Source: Arthrobacter tumbae (GTDB taxonomy: Bacteria > Actinomycetota > Actinomycetes > Actinomycetales > Micrococcaceae). Taken from it: a stretch of DNA of 64,000 nucleotides. Made by a program: the position numbers and the translations under genes. Position 1 is the first letter of the stretch. The number at the start of each line of letters is the position of its first letter. The notes under the pieces were generated by a model that was not told the origin of the DNA, searched no databases, and saw nothing but the letters and a program-made list of their open reading frames with translations. Positions 32,058 to 41,929 of the stretch are shown piece by piece. Location of the stretch: contig NZ_JAFBCC010000001.1 of the NCBI RefSeq assembly GCF_016907495.1, positions 2,356,001 to 2,420,000 of the forward strand, written 5' to 3'.

Positions 32058-33146
32058 ATGACTCGGATTGCAGTGGTGGGAGCAGGAATTGTCGGACTGG
32101 CTACAGCCCATGCCCTTCGCACGGCGGGCGCGGAGGTCACCGTCTACGAGTCCGGAACGCCCGGCGGCGGACAGTCCGCCGGCGACGGGCGGATTTTCCG
32201 GCATGCCCACAAGGACGTCCGGCTGGCCGAATTCGTCAATCACAGCCGCACCCTCTGGCGGGAATGGGAGGCCGAGTTCGGCGTGGAACTGGTGTCCGAC
32301 GCCGGAGCGGTTGCCATCGGCGACAGCGTCGAGGACAAGTTGCGCGTTCTCAAGGACCTTCCACACATCCGCGTTGCACTTCTGGCTCCGGGTCAACTCG
32401 CATCCTCTTTGCCGATCCTCGCGGACTTCGAGGGCAAGGCCATGCTGGATGTGGATGGCGGCGCTATCCGTACCCTCGCCGCTTTCCGGGCCCTGACCGG
32501 AAGCCTCGCAGAAGCTCCTGTGACCGACCACGTGCTGACTGTCCAGCACACCAGTGACGGCGATGTCGAGGTCCGTACCGGGACCCGCGTTGACCGTTTC
32601 GACCACGCTGTTCTGTGCGCCGGCCGCGGCACGGCTCCGCTGGCACGTGGGGTGGGACTGGATATCCCGGTTGAACTTGCCGCTCATGCCCGCGTGACGT
32701 TCCGGGTACGGGGAGACGCCGAAACTCCGCTGCCGACTTTTCAGGACGGCAGCGGAATTTTCGGAGAGACCGGAATCTACGCGGCGCCTTCAGCCGACAA
32801 CCGTTCCTACTCGGTGGGCCTCAGCGAGACAACCGGGGTACGTCAGGACGGAAGCCTCGCGGACCCGACCGCGCTCGAATCCCTTGCCGCCCGTGCAGCG
32901 GCCTATGTCCGCCACGCTCTGCCGGGCCTGGACCCTGAGCCGTCCGGCTACGTGCACTGCTGGGTGACCCGTCTGCCCTGGGGCGAGGACGGTGTCGGGG
33001 TCTGGTCTACAGGCAAGATCAGCGCCATTGCCGGCCATAACCTCTTCAAACAGGCGCCGGCTCTGGGGGAGGCGCTGGCAGAAACTGCACTATCCGGCGT
33101 CGTTCCGGCCTTGCTGCGTCCGGAAGCGCAGCTGGGGAAGGGCTGA
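32058..33146 (+). CDS. FAD-dependent oxidoreductase (DAO / MTOX-like)
   Basis: 362 residues. Dinucleotide fold RIAVVGAGIVGLATAHALRTAG with GxGxxG at 8-13 and acidic end TVYES; a second FAD contact around VLCAGRGTAPLARGVG (~195-210); C-terminal AIAGHNLFKQAPALGEALA binds the flavin ring. The SAGDGRIFRHAHKDVRLAEFVNHSRTLWREWEAEFG block is typical of sarcosine/N-methyltryptophan oxidase-like proteins. It should oxidise a secondary amine or amino acid, producing H2O2; substrate unknown. ATG 32058 lacks a strong Shine-Dalgarno. Convergent with the next gene, 17 bp apart. Confidence 0.85.
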   Translation: MTRIAVVGAGIVGLATAHALRTAGAEVTVYESGTPGGGQSAGDGRIFRHAHKDVRLAEFVNHSRTLWREWEAEFGVELVSDAGAVAIGDSVEDKLRVLKDLPHIRVALLAPGQLASSLPILADFEGKAMLDVDGGAIRTLAAFRALTGSLAEAPVTDHVLTVQHTSDGDVEVRTGTRVDRFDHAVLCAGRGTAPLARGVGLDIPVELAAHARVTFRVRGDAETPLPTFQDGSGIFGETGIYAAPSADNRSYSVGLSETTGVRQDGSLADPTALESLAARAAAYVRHALPGLDPEPSGYVHCWVTRLPWGEDGVGVWSTGKISAIAGHNLFKQAPALGEALAETALSGVVPALLRPEAQLGKG

Positions 33147-33163
33147 TCAGCGGAGCGTGAGCC

Positions 33164-34285
33164 TCAGTGCATGGTGAAGGTGCGGGCCACGGCGTCGTGC
33201 ACGCGTGGCACTCCGGCCATTCTGCCCATTACCCGGTTGCGGACGGCCAGCACGCCGGGCGGCAGCGGACGCCCGAGAATCATGTTGATGTGCGCTTGAC
33301 GCGAGGCCGCCAGCGCTGCCCGGCGCCGCTCCTGGTTGAAGCGCCGAAGTCCCAGTCCGACGTCGGTGCCCGCCAGCGAAGCGGTCACCAGCGGCACGAG
33401 CTGGACGGCGTCGAGCCACCCCAGGTTCATGCCCTGTCCGCCGATGGGCGACACCTCGTGCGCCGCATCGCCGATCAAAGCGATACGCCCCTGCACAAAC
33501 CGGTCCGCTATGCGCCGACGAACCGTAAAGGAGCTCAACATCGTGTTGTTTCGGGTATCGACACCCACACCCGTCCGGCCCGCCACCAGCCCCGCGACTG
33601 CCTCGGCCGTGGGGTCTTCCACCAGTGACGGCATGCGCACCACCCACCGCCGCACCGAGCCGGGCAGCGGGAAAGACTCAACAATTCCGTCACGCTCGAG
33701 ATACAGGGCAGCGGTGCTGCCGTCACCGGTGGTGTCGGGGAAATCGCCCATGACGTAGGCATCGGGATACGGCCGGATGCGTGCGCCGATACCCGCCGCA
33801 TCGCGCACCGTGCTCCGTGCCCCGTCCGCGCCGATGAGCAGCGCGGACCGATGCGTACCGCTGCCGGTAAGGGTCAGAACCTCGCTCCCGACGTCGTGGA
33901 CCGCCTCCACGGTTTCGCCCCTGCGCAGGGCGTCCGGGGCCAGCTCAGCGAGCCGCTCCGAGAGGATGCGCTCAGTTTGTTCCTGCGGGATTGCGAGCAC
34001 GTAGCGGTGTCTGCCGGGAAGGGAGGCGAAGGACAGCTCCGCGACCGTCTGTCCGCGGCTGCGTGCAACACCGCCGGGAATCTGCACCCCCGCGGCAATC
34101 AGATTCTCTGCGACTCCGGCCTGCTCCAGTGCGGCAAGCGCCGGGGGGTGAATGCCGATCGCCCGCGAGTGCGAACTGCGCTCGGTGCGGCGCTCCAAAA
34201 CCTCAACCCCAACACCCGACTGCGCCAGCAGGATCGCGGTGAACAGCCCCACCGGGCCGCCTCCGACTATCAGGACATCAGGCAC
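33164..34285 (-). CDS. FAD-dependent aromatic hydroxylase (PHBH-type monooxygenase)
   Basis: 373 residues. DVLIVGGGPVGLFTAILLAQSGVGVEVLER (3-32) is the FAD-binding GxGxxG fold, LLIGADGARSTVRDAAGI (~150-167) the DG motif, and ALIGDAAHEVSPIGGQGMNLGWLDA (~268-292) the GD motif of group A flavoprotein hydroxylases. These use NAD(P)H and O2 to hydroxylate phenols. Its start overlaps the methyltransferase by 8 bp and the order type III PKS - methyltransferase - hydroxylase makes it the step that turns an alkylresorcinol into a hydroquinone or quinone. Last gene of the operon. Confidence 0.88.
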   Translation of the reverse strand: MPDVLIVGGGPVGLFTAILLAQSGVGVEVLERRTERSSHSRAIGIHPPALAALEQAGVAENLIAAGVQIPGGVARSRGQTVAELSFASLPGRHRYVLAIPQEQTERILSERLAELAPDALRRGETVEAVHDVGSEVLTLTGSGTHRSALLIGADGARSTVRDAAGIGARIRPYPDAYVMGDFPDTTGDGSTAALYLERDGIVESFPLPGSVRRWVVRMPSLVEDPTAEAVAGLVAGRTGVGVDTRNNTMLSSFTVRRRIADRFVQGRIALIGDAAHEVSPIGGQGMNLGWLDAVQLVPLVTASLAGTDVGLGLRRFNQERRRAALAASRQAHINMILGRPLPPGVLAVRNRVMGRMAGVPRVHDAVARTFTMH

Positions 34286-34964
34286 GGTGCACCAGCAGAT
34301 TCCGGAACGGTACCTGCCGCTCCACGCGCCAGCCTGGAGGCACGACGGCGCGCAGTTCCTCCGCCAGGTAGCTTCGCCGGATCGATGTCAGCCCGTCCTC
34401 GCGGATGTAGGAGCCGCGCAACGGCAGGGTAGCTACGGAGAACAGGGAAAACCCGACCAGGGTCCGCTTAAGGTCGCTGTGCAGGGCGAGCCGGGTGGCC
34501 AGCTTCTCGGAGTCGCTGAGCAGTCCGCTGAGCTCATCCGGCGAAAGGTGGTGGAGCACGTGGTTGGAGGTGACGACGTCGAACCGGGCACCCTCGGCGA
34601 GCAGCTCTGAACTGAACGCGCGCCGGAAAGTGAGTCCCGGCGTCGTCGGTTGGCTGCTTGCAAAGGTATTGGCGCGTTCGTCAGGGTCAATCGCTGTGAT
34701 TTCCAGCTCGAAGCCGTCGCGGGCAGCCCAGCGGCAGAACGCACGCGCGATGTCGCCGCCGCCGGAGCCGACATCGAGGAGGGTGTTGGTCCGCGACGTC
34801 GACAGGACGGGCCGGATATGGCGCGCCCAGGTGCGGTGCCAGCCGGTGACCGTGCGGTTGACGAGCGGGAACTGGGCGTAGGTGCGGTCGAGTTTGAACG
34901 GATCGCAGCCGGGCTTGTCCATTTCCTCGATCGCAGTGACGTTCCGGTGGGCGAGGAACGCCAT
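34278..34964 (-). CDS. SAM-dependent methyltransferase of the type III PKS operon
   Basis: 228 residues, starting directly after the PKS stop (TGA-ATG) and ending 8 bp inside the hydroxylase gene. NTLLDVGSGGGDIARAFCRWA (~59-79) is SAM motif I, ITAIDPDERANTFA the acidic post-I strand, and FDVVTSNHVLHHLSPDELSGLL the motif II region, as in the NodS/UbiE-like group. Probably O- or C-methylates the polyketide phenol. In Bacillus and Streptomyces phenolic-lipid operons the methyltransferase belongs to a membrane ICMT-like type as I recall, so a soluble class I enzyme here would be a variation. Confidence 0.85.
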   Translation of the reverse strand: MAFLAHRNVTAIEEMDKPGCDPFKLDRTYAQFPLVNRTVTGWHRTWARHIRPVLSTSRTNTLLDVGSGGGDIARAFCRWAARDGFELEITAIDPDERANTFASSQPTTPGLTFRRAFSSELLAEGARFDVVTSNHVLHHLSPDELSGLLSDSEKLATRLALHSDLKRTLVGFSLFSVATLPLRGSYIREDGLTSIRRSYLAEELRAVVPPGWRVERQVPFRNLLVHRA

Positions 34965-36107
34965 TCAGGCGGAGGTCTTGGTCAGGAGGGCCGTTTCCAC
35001 CGTCAGCCCGGGCCCGAACGCCATCGAGCAGATGCGCTCACCCGAGTCGGAGTCCGAGGCGGGCTGGTCCAGGATGTGCTTGAGGACAAACATCACCGTT
35101 GCGCTGCTCATGTTTCCGTAGTTCCGAAGCGTTTCCCGGGCAGGAACCAGCTGGTCGTCGCTGAGCTTCAGCTTGGCCTGCACCTTGTCCAGGATGCTGC
35201 GGCCGCCCGGGTGGATGGCCCAGTGCTCGATGTCCCGGTACTCAAGCCCGATCAGGGACTCATCGCGTTCCAGCAGGGGAGCGAGGGCGCCGACGATGTG
35301 CTCGTCGATGATGTGCGGCACGTAGGTTCCGAGGACCATCTCGAACCCCTCGTCGCCGATGTTCCAGGCCATCGATTCCTCACCGACCGGCGTGAGTGTG
35401 GTTTCGAAGAAGTCGAGGGACAGGGCAGGTTTCGACGGCGGCGCCAGGTCCGGCCGCGCGGAGATGACGGCGGCCGCAGCACCGTCAGCAAAGAGGGACG
35501 TACCCACGATGGTGTCGGGATTGTTGGAGGACCGGACGTGCAGCGAGCACAGCTCGGCGCTGACCACGAGGACCACTGCCTTGGGATCGGCGTCGCAGAA
35601 GGACTTCGCCGCGCGCAGGGCAGGGAACGCTGCGTAACAGCCCATGAAGCCGAGGTGGTAGCGCTGTGCGGACGGATTGAGGCCCAGAGCGCGGACGATC
35701 TTGTAGTCCGGGCCGGGGTTGAAGAAACCGGTGCAGGAGACCGTCACCACGTGCGTGATGTCGCCGGCCTCGACACCCTCTGCCGCATCCAGCGCTTTCT
35801 GCGCAGCGTCGACGAAGAGCTTGGTGCCCGCCTCGGCGTAGACCTCGTTGCGGGCCTTGGTGCCCGGGCTGAGGATGGTCATGGTCTCCGAATCGAAGAA
35901 CACGGGCGTCTCGCTGTGGCGTTCGAGCGTGAGCTCCTCCACAGCCGTGTAGCGCGTGTCGATGCCGGAGGAATCGAACGCGGCAGTCACCAGCCGCTGG
36001 CCCAACCTGTTCAGCCCCGGCTGCGCGGCAAAGACATCCCGTACCTGCGACTGCACCATGACGGTGGTCGGTACGGCGGTTTCGAGGGACCTCATCAGGA
36101 CTGTCAT
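34965..36107 (-). CDS. type III polyketide synthase
   Basis: 380 residues with the chalcone-synthase triad: Cys157 in GFMGCYAA, His299 in WAIHPGGRSIL and Asn332 in RNYGNMSSAT; the late (A)FGPG motif is MAFGPGLTVE near residue 365. It condenses an acyl starter (often fatty acyl-CoA) with malonyl-CoA to give resorcinols or pyrones. Coupling to a methyltransferase and a PHBH-type hydroxylase parallels srsABC of Streptomyces griseus and suggests methylated alkylresorcinols and quinones in the membrane. ATG 36107 has no Shine-Dalgarno, and a promoter placed just upstream would give a leaderless mRNA. Confidence 0.93.
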   Translation of the reverse strand: MTVLMRSLETAVPTTVMVQSQVRDVFAAQPGLNRLGQRLVTAAFDSSGIDTRYTAVEELTLERHSETPVFFDSETMTILSPGTKARNEVYAEAGTKLFVDAAQKALDAAEGVEAGDITHVVTVSCTGFFNPGPDYKIVRALGLNPSAQRYHLGFMGCYAAFPALRAAKSFCDADPKAVVLVVSAELCSLHVRSSNNPDTIVGTSLFADGAAAAVISARPDLAPPSKPALSLDFFETTLTPVGEESMAWNIGDEGFEMVLGTYVPHIIDEHIVGALAPLLERDESLIGLEYRDIEHWAIHPGGRSILDKVQAKLKLSDDQLVPARETLRNYGNMSSATVMFVLKHILDQPASDSDSGERICSMAFGPGLTVETALLTKTSA

Positions 36108-36113
36108 AGTTCA

Positions 36114-36142
36114 TTGTTAGGGGACCGAGTAACCGAACACAA
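36114..36142 (-). promoter_or_regulatory. predicted leaderless promoter of the type III PKS operon
   Basis: On the minus strand TTGTGT (36137-36142) and TAACAA (36114-36119) are separated by 17 bases; the -10 ends only 6 bases before the ATG, so transcription should start at or next to the start codon. Consistent with the absence of a ribosome site. Confidence 0.45.
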
Positions 36143-36224
36143 TACGAAGCAGGCTGACGGTGAGCCCGCCGCCTCTGCGCTGTGCCTCTGAAGCGCTCGC
36201 CGCCCGTGGCGGTAACGTGTTGCT

Positions 36225-37298
36225 ATGGCACTGCATCGGAACGTACGACGACGACGCTTCAGCCCTGTGCGCACGCTGCGCTACGGCTCGGTGTGGGCGG
36301 TAGCGGTCGCGCTGCTGGCCGGGTGCAGCGCGCCCTCTCCGGACGGCGCTCCGGTGTCTCCGGCATCTCCCGGATCGTCGCCATCTTCTTCTGGGACGCC
36401 GGGTCCAAGCGCCTCCTCGACTTCTTCCGGGACGCCGGCTTCAAGCGCCTCCTCAACTCCGTCTGCGACACCGACGCCCTCCGTCGAGCCCACTCCGGAG
36501 CGTGTCGAGCTTCCCCGCGGCGGGGTGGAACTGTTCCCGGACTACCGCCTTGTCGGGTTCAGCGGGCACCCCTACTCGGCCGGACTGGGGCGGCTCGGCA
36601 TCGGTGCAATCGACGAGCGGGTGGACGAGATCGAGGAACTCGGGAAGGAACTGGCCGGCGAGCGGAAGGTGATGCCGGTGCTGGAACTGATTGCCGTCGT
36701 CGTGCAGGCCGACCCGGGCTCCGACGGTGCCTACCGGACACGGACGTCCGACGAGATTATCGGCGAGTACCTTGAGGCCGCCCGCAGGCATGACGGGATG
36801 CTGCTCCTGAACGTCCAGCCCGGCCGCGCGAGCATGGCGGAAGAAGTACGTGCGCTTGAGAAGTGGCTGGTGGAGCCGGACGTGGGTGTTGCCCTTGACC
36901 CCGAGTGGGACATCACGGCGGAGCAGCTTCCGGGGCTCTCCTACGGGCACACCACCGGGGAGGAGATCAACGAGATTGCGTCTTATCTCGATGGTCTGGT
37001 GACGGAGCAGAACCTTCCGCAAAAGCCGCTCGTGTTCCATCAGGTGGCTCCCGGCGTCGTCAGTAATGTGGCGGCGATCCAGGAGTATGCGGGCGTGGAG
37101 GTGATTCGGAGCGTGGACGGAATCGGGTCTGCGGGGATGAAGATCGAGACCTACAACCTGCTGATGAAAGACCTGCCGCCGACCGTTCACGCCGGCTTCA
37201 AGCTGTTCTTCGAGGAGGACGTCGTACTGGGCCCGCTGATGACGCCCGCCGAGGTTCTGGCGCTCACGCCGCCGCCGGAGTACGTTCTGTACGAGTAG
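36225..37298 (+). CDS. putative lipoprotein with Ser/Thr/Pro linker and possible TIM-barrel domain
   Basis: 357 residues. A basic N-terminus (RNVRRRRF), hydrophobic core and LLAGC give lipidation at Cys34. Residues ~36-88 are a low-complexity linker with imperfect SSSGTP.. / SASSTPS repeats. From ~92 a globular domain follows with alternating strands and helices: VMPVLELIAVVVQ, DGMLLLNVQPG, VGVALDPEWDI, PLVFHQVAPG, VEVIRSVDG, a spacing reminiscent of a TIM barrel; DPEW could be an active-site loop. I do not recognise the family; a cell-surface glycosidase-like role is speculative. Divergent from the type III PKS operon, followed by a second lipoprotein 64 bp later. Confidence 0.72.
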   Translation: MALHRNVRRRRFSPVRTLRYGSVWAVAVALLAGCSAPSPDGAPVSPASPGSSPSSSGTPGPSASSTSSGTPASSASSTPSATPTPSVEPTPERVELPRGGVELFPDYRLVGFSGHPYSAGLGRLGIGAIDERVDEIEELGKELAGERKVMPVLELIAVVVQADPGSDGAYRTRTSDEIIGEYLEAARRHDGMLLLNVQPGRASMAEEVRALEKWLVEPDVGVALDPEWDITAEQLPGLSYGHTTGEEINEIASYLDGLVTEQNLPQKPLVFHQVAPGVVSNVAAIQEYAGVEVIRSVDGIGSAGMKIETYNLLMKDLPPTVHAGFKLFFEEDVVLGPLMTPAEVLALTPPPEYVLYE

Positions 37299-37362
37299 GG
37301 ACCCATCCGTTGGCCCTGTGTTGCCGAACACAGGGAGAGACTTCATTCGAGGGATGGTGGAT

Positions 37363-38007
37363 ATGGCGGTTCGATCGGCTGCACTGGTTGGTGGCGCCCT
37401 GCTCGCTGCGCTCTTCACCAGCGGATGTATGGCTGTCGAGGAGAACCCGCTCGACGTGAACTCCCCACGCTCGCAGGAGAACGTCAGTGCGGTCGAGCCG
37501 ACGGTGGCTGACTTCGGTGATGATCCCCTGAACCTCGCCGAAAACGGGGCCAACCTGTGTTCCACCCAGCCTGATGCCGGCTTCAGGGAGTTCACTGTTC
37601 TCATCCACAACGAAGCTCTCGAAACCTTCACGCTGGACGACGTCACTCTCCAGGATCCTGAAGGTCTCACCCTGCTGAGCGCCGAGGTTTCAACCGCCAA
37701 CCGGGATGGTCATCACAAGGCGCACGGCGAGGACGACGGCGGTGCTCACAGCGAGCACAGCGCGGAACCTGCACCGGCAACTCCCTCCGAGACGGCGGCA
37801 CCCGCAGGCCCGGTGGAGCCCGTCCCCGCTGAGGGATACAACATCACGACCCACGAGTACATCAACCTGGTGGTCGCAGTCTCGATTGCCGACGGCGTTG
37901 ACGGCGGCACGTCGCAGGGCGTCTCGGTTGCCTACTCGGCCGGCGGCCAGGAATTCACGGGCACGCACCCGCTTGCGATCGAGCTGAACCGCGAGAGCTG
38001 CGCCTGA
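37363..38007 (+). CDS. hypothetical lipoprotein
   Basis: 214 residues if started at ATG 37363 (ATG 37354 and GTG 37318 are alternatives; the GAGGG-GGTGG run just upstream fits 37363 best). Signal peptide with LFTSGC, lipidation at Cys22. Two beta-rich parts (NGANLCSTQPDAGFREFTVLIHNE..., YNITTHEYINLVVAVSIADG) are separated by a His/Asp/Glu-rich linker (HHKAHGEDDGGAHSEHS), which could bind metal ions. Cys69 and the terminal RESCA Cys may form a disulfide. No known family recognised. It lies between another lipoprotein and tex. Confidence 0.7.
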   Translation: MAVRSAALVGGALLAALFTSGCMAVEENPLDVNSPRSQENVSAVEPTVADFGDDPLNLAENGANLCSTQPDAGFREFTVLIHNEALETFTLDDVTLQDPEGLTLLSAEVSTANRDGHHKAHGEDDGGAHSEHSAEPAPATPSETAAPAGPVEPVPAEGYNITTHEYINLVVAVSIADGVDGGTSQGVSVAYSAGGQEFTGTHPLAIELNRESCA

Positions 38008-38061
38008 CCCTTCCTCCACACCGCAGCAGCTTTTTAGATTGCTGACCGCGTCGGTGTCACA

Positions 38062-40536
38062 ATGGCAGGCGTGAGTGCACCAGTTACTGCCCCTCCTTCC
38101 GTCTTCCAGCAACTCGCTGAGGAACTCGGCGTCCAGCAATGGCAAATCAAGGCCGCGGTGGACCTGTTGGACGGCGGATCGACCGTTCCCTTCATTGCGC
38201 GCTACCGCAAGGAAGTCACCGGAACCCTTGACGATGCCCAGTTGCGTGAGCTGGAGGAGCGGCTGCGCTACCTGCGCGAACTCGAGGACCGGCGGGCGGC
38301 CGTGCTCGAGGCGATTGAAGCGCAGGGCAAGCTCACCGCGGAGCTTCGTGCCGCCGTCGTCGGTGCCACCACCAAGGCGCGGCTGGAGGACATCTACCTG
38401 CCCTTCAAAACCAAGCGCCGCACGAAGGCGCAGATCGCGCGGGAAGCCGGGCTTGAGCCGCTCGCGGACGCGCTGCTCGGCAATCCGTCTCTCGATCCTG
38501 CCGTTGAAGCTGGCCTCTTTCTGAACGACAGCGTTACCACGGCCGAGGATGCGCTGGCCGGTGCCCGGGCGCTGCTCGTGGAGCGGGCCGGCCAGGACGC
38601 CGACCTGCTCGCTGACCTGCGGGAACGGCTCTGGAAGCAGGGCAGGTTGCGCTCGCAGGTGGTCTCCGGAAAGGAGGCCGAGGGCCAGAAGTTCTCCGAC
38701 TACTTCGACTTTGTGCAGGCGCCGTCGGCCATGCCGTCGCACCGTGTCCTGGCGTTGCTGCGCGGCGAGAAGGAAGGCGTGCTGCAGCTGACGCTCACCG
38801 AGGCGGACTCCACTGATGCCGAAGCCGCCCTCCGTGCCAAGCGCCGCTTCGAAAACTCCGTCGCCGCATTCCTGGGCGTCGCGGACCAGGGCCGGCCGGC
38901 GGATGCGTGGCTGATGGCGACGGTCCAGCAGGCCTGGCGTCGGTTGCTCGCGAAGCTCTCGATCGACCTGCGGGTGCGGCTCTTTGTGGAGGCGGAGACG
39001 GAAGCCGTGCGGGTCTTCGCCGCAAACCTGCGTGACGTGCTGCTTGCGGCGCCCGCGGGTGGCCGCACCACCATCGGGCTCGATCCCGGGCTGCGGACCG
39101 GCGTGAAGGTGGCCGTGGTGGACGGAACAGGCAAGGTCCTCGAAACGGCGACCATCTACCCTCACGCTCCGGCAAGGAAGTGGGATGACGCGCTGGCTGC
39201 ACTGTCGCGGATGGTGACCAGTCACGACGTCGAACTCATTGCAATCGGCAATGGCACGGCATCGCGGGAGACGGACAAGCTTGCGACCGAACTGATCTCG
39301 CTGATGGCCGGGCGTACGGTGCAGAAGCTCGTTGTGTCCGAAGCGGGTGCGTCGGTGTACTCCGCATCAGCGCTGGCATCGGCGGAGCTGCCGGAGCTCG
39401 ATGTGTCGCTGCGCGGTGCGGTGTCCATTGCCCGGCGGCTTCAGGATCCGCTGGCCGAGCTGGTGAAGATCGACCCGAAGTCCATCGGGGTGGGTCAGTA
39501 CCAGCACGACGTAAGCCCTGCGAAGCTGGAGCGTTCGCTTGATGCCGTGATCGAGGATTGCGTGAATGCGGTGGGAGTCGATGTGAATACTGCATCGCCG
39601 TCGCTCCTGACCCGGGTGGCGGGCGTGGGGTCCCTGCTGAGCGGGAACATCGTTGCGCACCGCGATGCGAATGGCCCCTTTACGCGTCGACGCGACCTGC
39701 TGAAGGTTCCCAGGCTCGGAGCCAAGGCCTTCGAGCAGTGTGCGGGTTTCCTCCGCATTGCAGGCGGGGACGAGCCGCTGGATTCGTCCAGCGTGCACCC
39801 TGAAGCCTATTCCGTGGCCCGGCGGATGGTGAACGACGCCGGTGGCTCATTTCGGTCGCTGAACCTGGCCGAGTACGTTGATGAGTCGATCGGGCTGCCC
39901 ACCCTGCAGGACATCCTCACTGAACTCGAGAAGCCGGGGCGGGATCCCCGGCCCGCGTTTGTCACGGCATCCTTTGCCGACGTCGAGAAGATTTCCGACC
40001 TGCGTCCGGGCATGATTATCGACGGTGTGGTCACCAACGTTGCTGCCTTTGGTGCTTTCGTGGATGTCGGAGTGCACCAGGACGGACTGGTTCACGTCTC
40101 CGCGATGGCTGACCGCTTCATCAGTGATCCCCATGAAGTTGTGAAGTCCGGTCAGGTGGTCAAAGTCAGGGTGATGGAGGCCGATCCTGACCGCAAACGG
40201 ATCTCACTCAGCCTGCGACTCAACGACGACGCCGCACCACGTGGTGCCCGGCTCGACCGTGAGGCGCGGGGCGGGGGAGGCGATGACCGCCGTCGTCGTG
40301 TGCCCGGTGGAGGGCCGGGTGGCACTTCGTCTCAGGGTGGCACTTCGTCTCCGGGTGGCGTCCAGCAGGGTGGGTCGAAGAAGGCTGGCCCAAAGCACGG
40401 TTCTTCGAAACCGGACTCTGCAAAGCCGGGCTCTTCGAAACCCGATTCGAGGCGGGGCGGCAAGGGCTCACAGGCCCCGGCGAACAGCGCAATGGCGGAG
40501 GCGCTTCGGGCTGCCGGGTTGGTGCCGCGGGACTAG
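38062..40536 (+). CDS. tex: Tex-family RNA-binding transcription accessory protein
   Basis: 824 residues. N-terminal Tex helical domain (VFQQLAEELGVQQWQIKAAVDLLDGGSTVPFIARYRKEVTGTLDD, 13-57), YqgF/RNase H-like fold (TIGLDPGLRTGVKVAVVDGTG, ~337-357), double helix-hairpin-helix (VGVDVNTASPSLLTRVAGVGSLLSGNIV) and C-terminal S1 domain (~645-720: GMIIDGVVTNVAAFGAFVDVGVHQDGLVH). The last ~90 residues are a disordered Gly/Lys/Ser tail with GGTSS and SSKPDSAKPG repeats, longer than in most Tex proteins. Tex binds nucleic acid and influences transcription and fitness. It is followed by a strong terminator. Confidence 0.93.
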   Translation: MAGVSAPVTAPPSVFQQLAEELGVQQWQIKAAVDLLDGGSTVPFIARYRKEVTGTLDDAQLRELEERLRYLRELEDRRAAVLEAIEAQGKLTAELRAAVVGATTKARLEDIYLPFKTKRRTKAQIAREAGLEPLADALLGNPSLDPAVEAGLFLNDSVTTAEDALAGARALLVERAGQDADLLADLRERLWKQGRLRSQVVSGKEAEGQKFSDYFDFVQAPSAMPSHRVLALLRGEKEGVLQLTLTEADSTDAEAALRAKRRFENSVAAFLGVADQGRPADAWLMATVQQAWRRLLAKLSIDLRVRLFVEAETEAVRVFAANLRDVLLAAPAGGRTTIGLDPGLRTGVKVAVVDGTGKVLETATIYPHAPARKWDDALAALSRMVTSHDVELIAIGNGTASRETDKLATELISLMAGRTVQKLVVSEAGASVYSASALASAELPELDVSLRGAVSIARRLQDPLAELVKIDPKSIGVGQYQHDVSPAKLERSLDAVIEDCVNAVGVDVNTASPSLLTRVAGVGSLLSGNIVAHRDANGPFTRRRDLLKVPRLGAKAFEQCAGFLRIAGGDEPLDSSSVHPEAYSVARRMVNDAGGSFRSLNLAEYVDESIGLPTLQDILTELEKPGRDPRPAFVTASFADVEKISDLRPGMIIDGVVTNVAAFGAFVDVGVHQDGLVHVSAMADRFISDPHEVVKSGQVVKVRVMEADPDRKRISLSLRLNDDAAPRGARLDREARGGGGDDRRRRVPGGGPGGTSSQGGTSSPGGVQQGGSKKAGPKHGSSKPDSAKPGSSKPDSRRGGKGSQAPANSAMAEALRAAGLVPRD

Positions 40537-40618
40537 CGCAGCGGTTACCTGTGCGGCAAACCGCGGCGGTGGAGTAGTGCGGTGGCGGCGGTTGGCGGCG
40601 CGGCAGACCGGGGAGCAG

Positions 40619-40664
40619 AACAGACGAGGGTGAGCAACATTTCCCTCACCCCCGTCTGTTTTCC
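40619..40664 (+). terminator. intrinsic terminator downstream of tex
   Basis: 16-base arms 40619-40634 and 40645-40660 pair with a single A-C mismatch, loop of 10, and the plus strand continues with a TTTT run. Standard Rho-independent terminator for tex. Confidence 0.75.
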
Positions 40665-40681
40665 TCCAGGCCGTGTCCGGT

Positions 40682-40800
40682 TTGCTCGCGGCGTCGTCCG
40701 GTTTGCTCTCGAGCGGGTTTGCGTTGCTCCCGCTGAGGTCCGGATTGCTCTCGAGCGGGTTTGCGTTGCTCCCGCTGAGGTCCGGGTTGCGCCCGACGCT
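40682..40800. repeat. tandem repeat, 21-bp subunits in a 42-bp unit
   Basis: Copies of a 42-bp unit start at 40703 and 40745 and are nearly identical; a diverged half copy precedes (40682) and another follows (40787). Each unit is two related 21-bp halves beginning TTGCTC. It lies between the tex terminator and the convergent terminator of the rpf-like gene, so it is not expected to be transcribed from either. In the minus strand one frame reads as seven-residue repeats (NPDLSGS/NANPLES), but no gene-like start or flanking sequence supports translation. The rest of the 40537-40898 gap holds only the two terminators. Confidence 0.75.
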
Positions 40801-40846
40801 GACCACTGGCCCGGCTGGCGGCACCCAGTGGCGGCTTCCGGACACG

Positions 40847-40882
40847 AAAGAGCCCCGCAACGCGAACGTTGCGGGGCTCTTT
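40847..40882. terminator. 16-bp perfect hairpin, bidirectional terminator
   Basis: Arms 40847-40862 and 40867-40882 are exact complements (AAAGAGCCCCGCAACG) around a CGAA loop; the AAA/TTT ends give U runs on both strands. Serves the rpf-like gene on the minus strand, and backs up the tex terminator. Confidence 0.85.
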
Positions 40883-40898
40883 ACGTTGTAGCTGAACC

Positions 40899-41929
<1,031 letters not shown>

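Noticed and set aside
34650..36191. 513-codon plus-strand open frame opposite the type III PKS operon
   Set aside because: Antisense shadow; the opposite strand has complete catalytic motifs in three genes.
40682..40800. Possible CRISPR array
   Set aside because: Repeats are contiguous without unique spacers and no cas genes are near.
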